The translations under genes were made by a program, and so were the position numbers. From contig JAIPEF010000019.1 of assembly GCA_021737265.1 (NCBI GenBank), forward strand, positions 1 through 33,359: DNA of 33,359 nt, given 5' to 3'. The notes under the pieces are model-generated. The model was not told the DNA's origin, did no database searches, and was given only the letters and a program-made list of their open reading frames with translations. The DNA comes from Desulfocapsa sp. (GTDB taxonomy: Bacteria; Desulfobacterota; Desulfobulbia; Desulfobulbales; Desulfocapsaceae). This document shows, one piece after another, positions 33,315 through 33,359 of the stretch; positions within the stretch are counted from its first letter, which is position 1; each line of letters begins with the position of its first letter.

Positions 33315-33359
33315 ATGGCCGCAGAAAGTAGTATATATGAGACGTACTGTCTCACTGAT
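33315..33359 (+). CDS. Partial CDS at the right edge
   Basis: An ATG at 33315 follows AAGGAGGAC at good spacing and opens a frame MAAESSIYETYCLTD that runs off the window. Too short for assignment. Confidence 0.6.
   Translation, partial: MAAESSIYETYCLTD

Noticed and set aside
1..33359. CRISPR array
   Set aside because: No regularly spaced short direct repeats were seen; the only tandem repeat is the CAGA tract.

Overview
The window looks like a chromosomal segment of an anaerobic deltaproteobacterium (Desulfobacterota, most like the Desulfobulbaceae). This is inferred from gene content: the DUF4390-ntrY-ntrX block, a class II B12-dependent ribonucleotide reductase, a HD-GYP/DUF3369 regulator, and a CxxC thiol-redox operon with a membrane iron-sulfur protein. 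No rRNA, standard tRNA, CRISPR array or transposase gene was seen.

Layout. 1-4.8 kb: a HD-GYP response regulator and a PAS histidine kinase (both minus), then a secreted OB-fold-like protein whose upstream region carries a CAGA tetranucleotide tract, then a non-coding stretch of consecutive hairpins. 4.8-7.9 kb: a VWA protein and MoxR-type ATPase pair (NorD/NorQ, CbbO/CbbQ type) without an obvious client. 8.2-12.8 kb: nrdJ, a SEC-C protein, a VanZ-like protein with a perfect terminator inside its reading frame, and a cNMP-binding/DUF4388 protein. 13.2-15.9 kb: a tightly packed minus-strand operon DsbB-DsbA-TlpA-CD1871A-like-4Fe-4S membrane protein. 16-22.5 kb: a decayed receiver domain, YqeY, hemB, ntrX, ntrY and DUF4390. 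22.7-25.1 kb: DUF302, an ACR3/bile-acid-type permease, a NifX-like protein and DUF134. 25.1-28.8 kb: prfC, rfbB, rfbC. 29.1-31.6 kb: an AT-rich restriction-modification module (Vsr, PLD-type nuclease, C5-cytosine methyltransferase).

Two families of about 130-145 bp inverted-repeat elements occur twice each (8-136 and 16936-17069; 12815-12958 and 21775-21919). Each copy sits at or just beyond a gene's stop codon; both copies of the second family actually supply the TAG stop.

31.75-32.88 kb is the most unusual part. Two integron attC-like sites bound a roughly 1-kb cassette. It has its own promoter, a tRNA-like RNA starting at the predicted transcription start, an 18-bp perfect hairpin that reuses the 3' acceptor strand of the tRNA-like fold, and then a 233-residue protein with a HEPN-type Rx4H motif. 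HEPN proteins are often RNases, so I propose an RNA-regulated HEPN toxin or defence cassette. The parts are visible; the system is inferred. A second small cassette-like membrane gene follows, and a partial gene runs off the right end.
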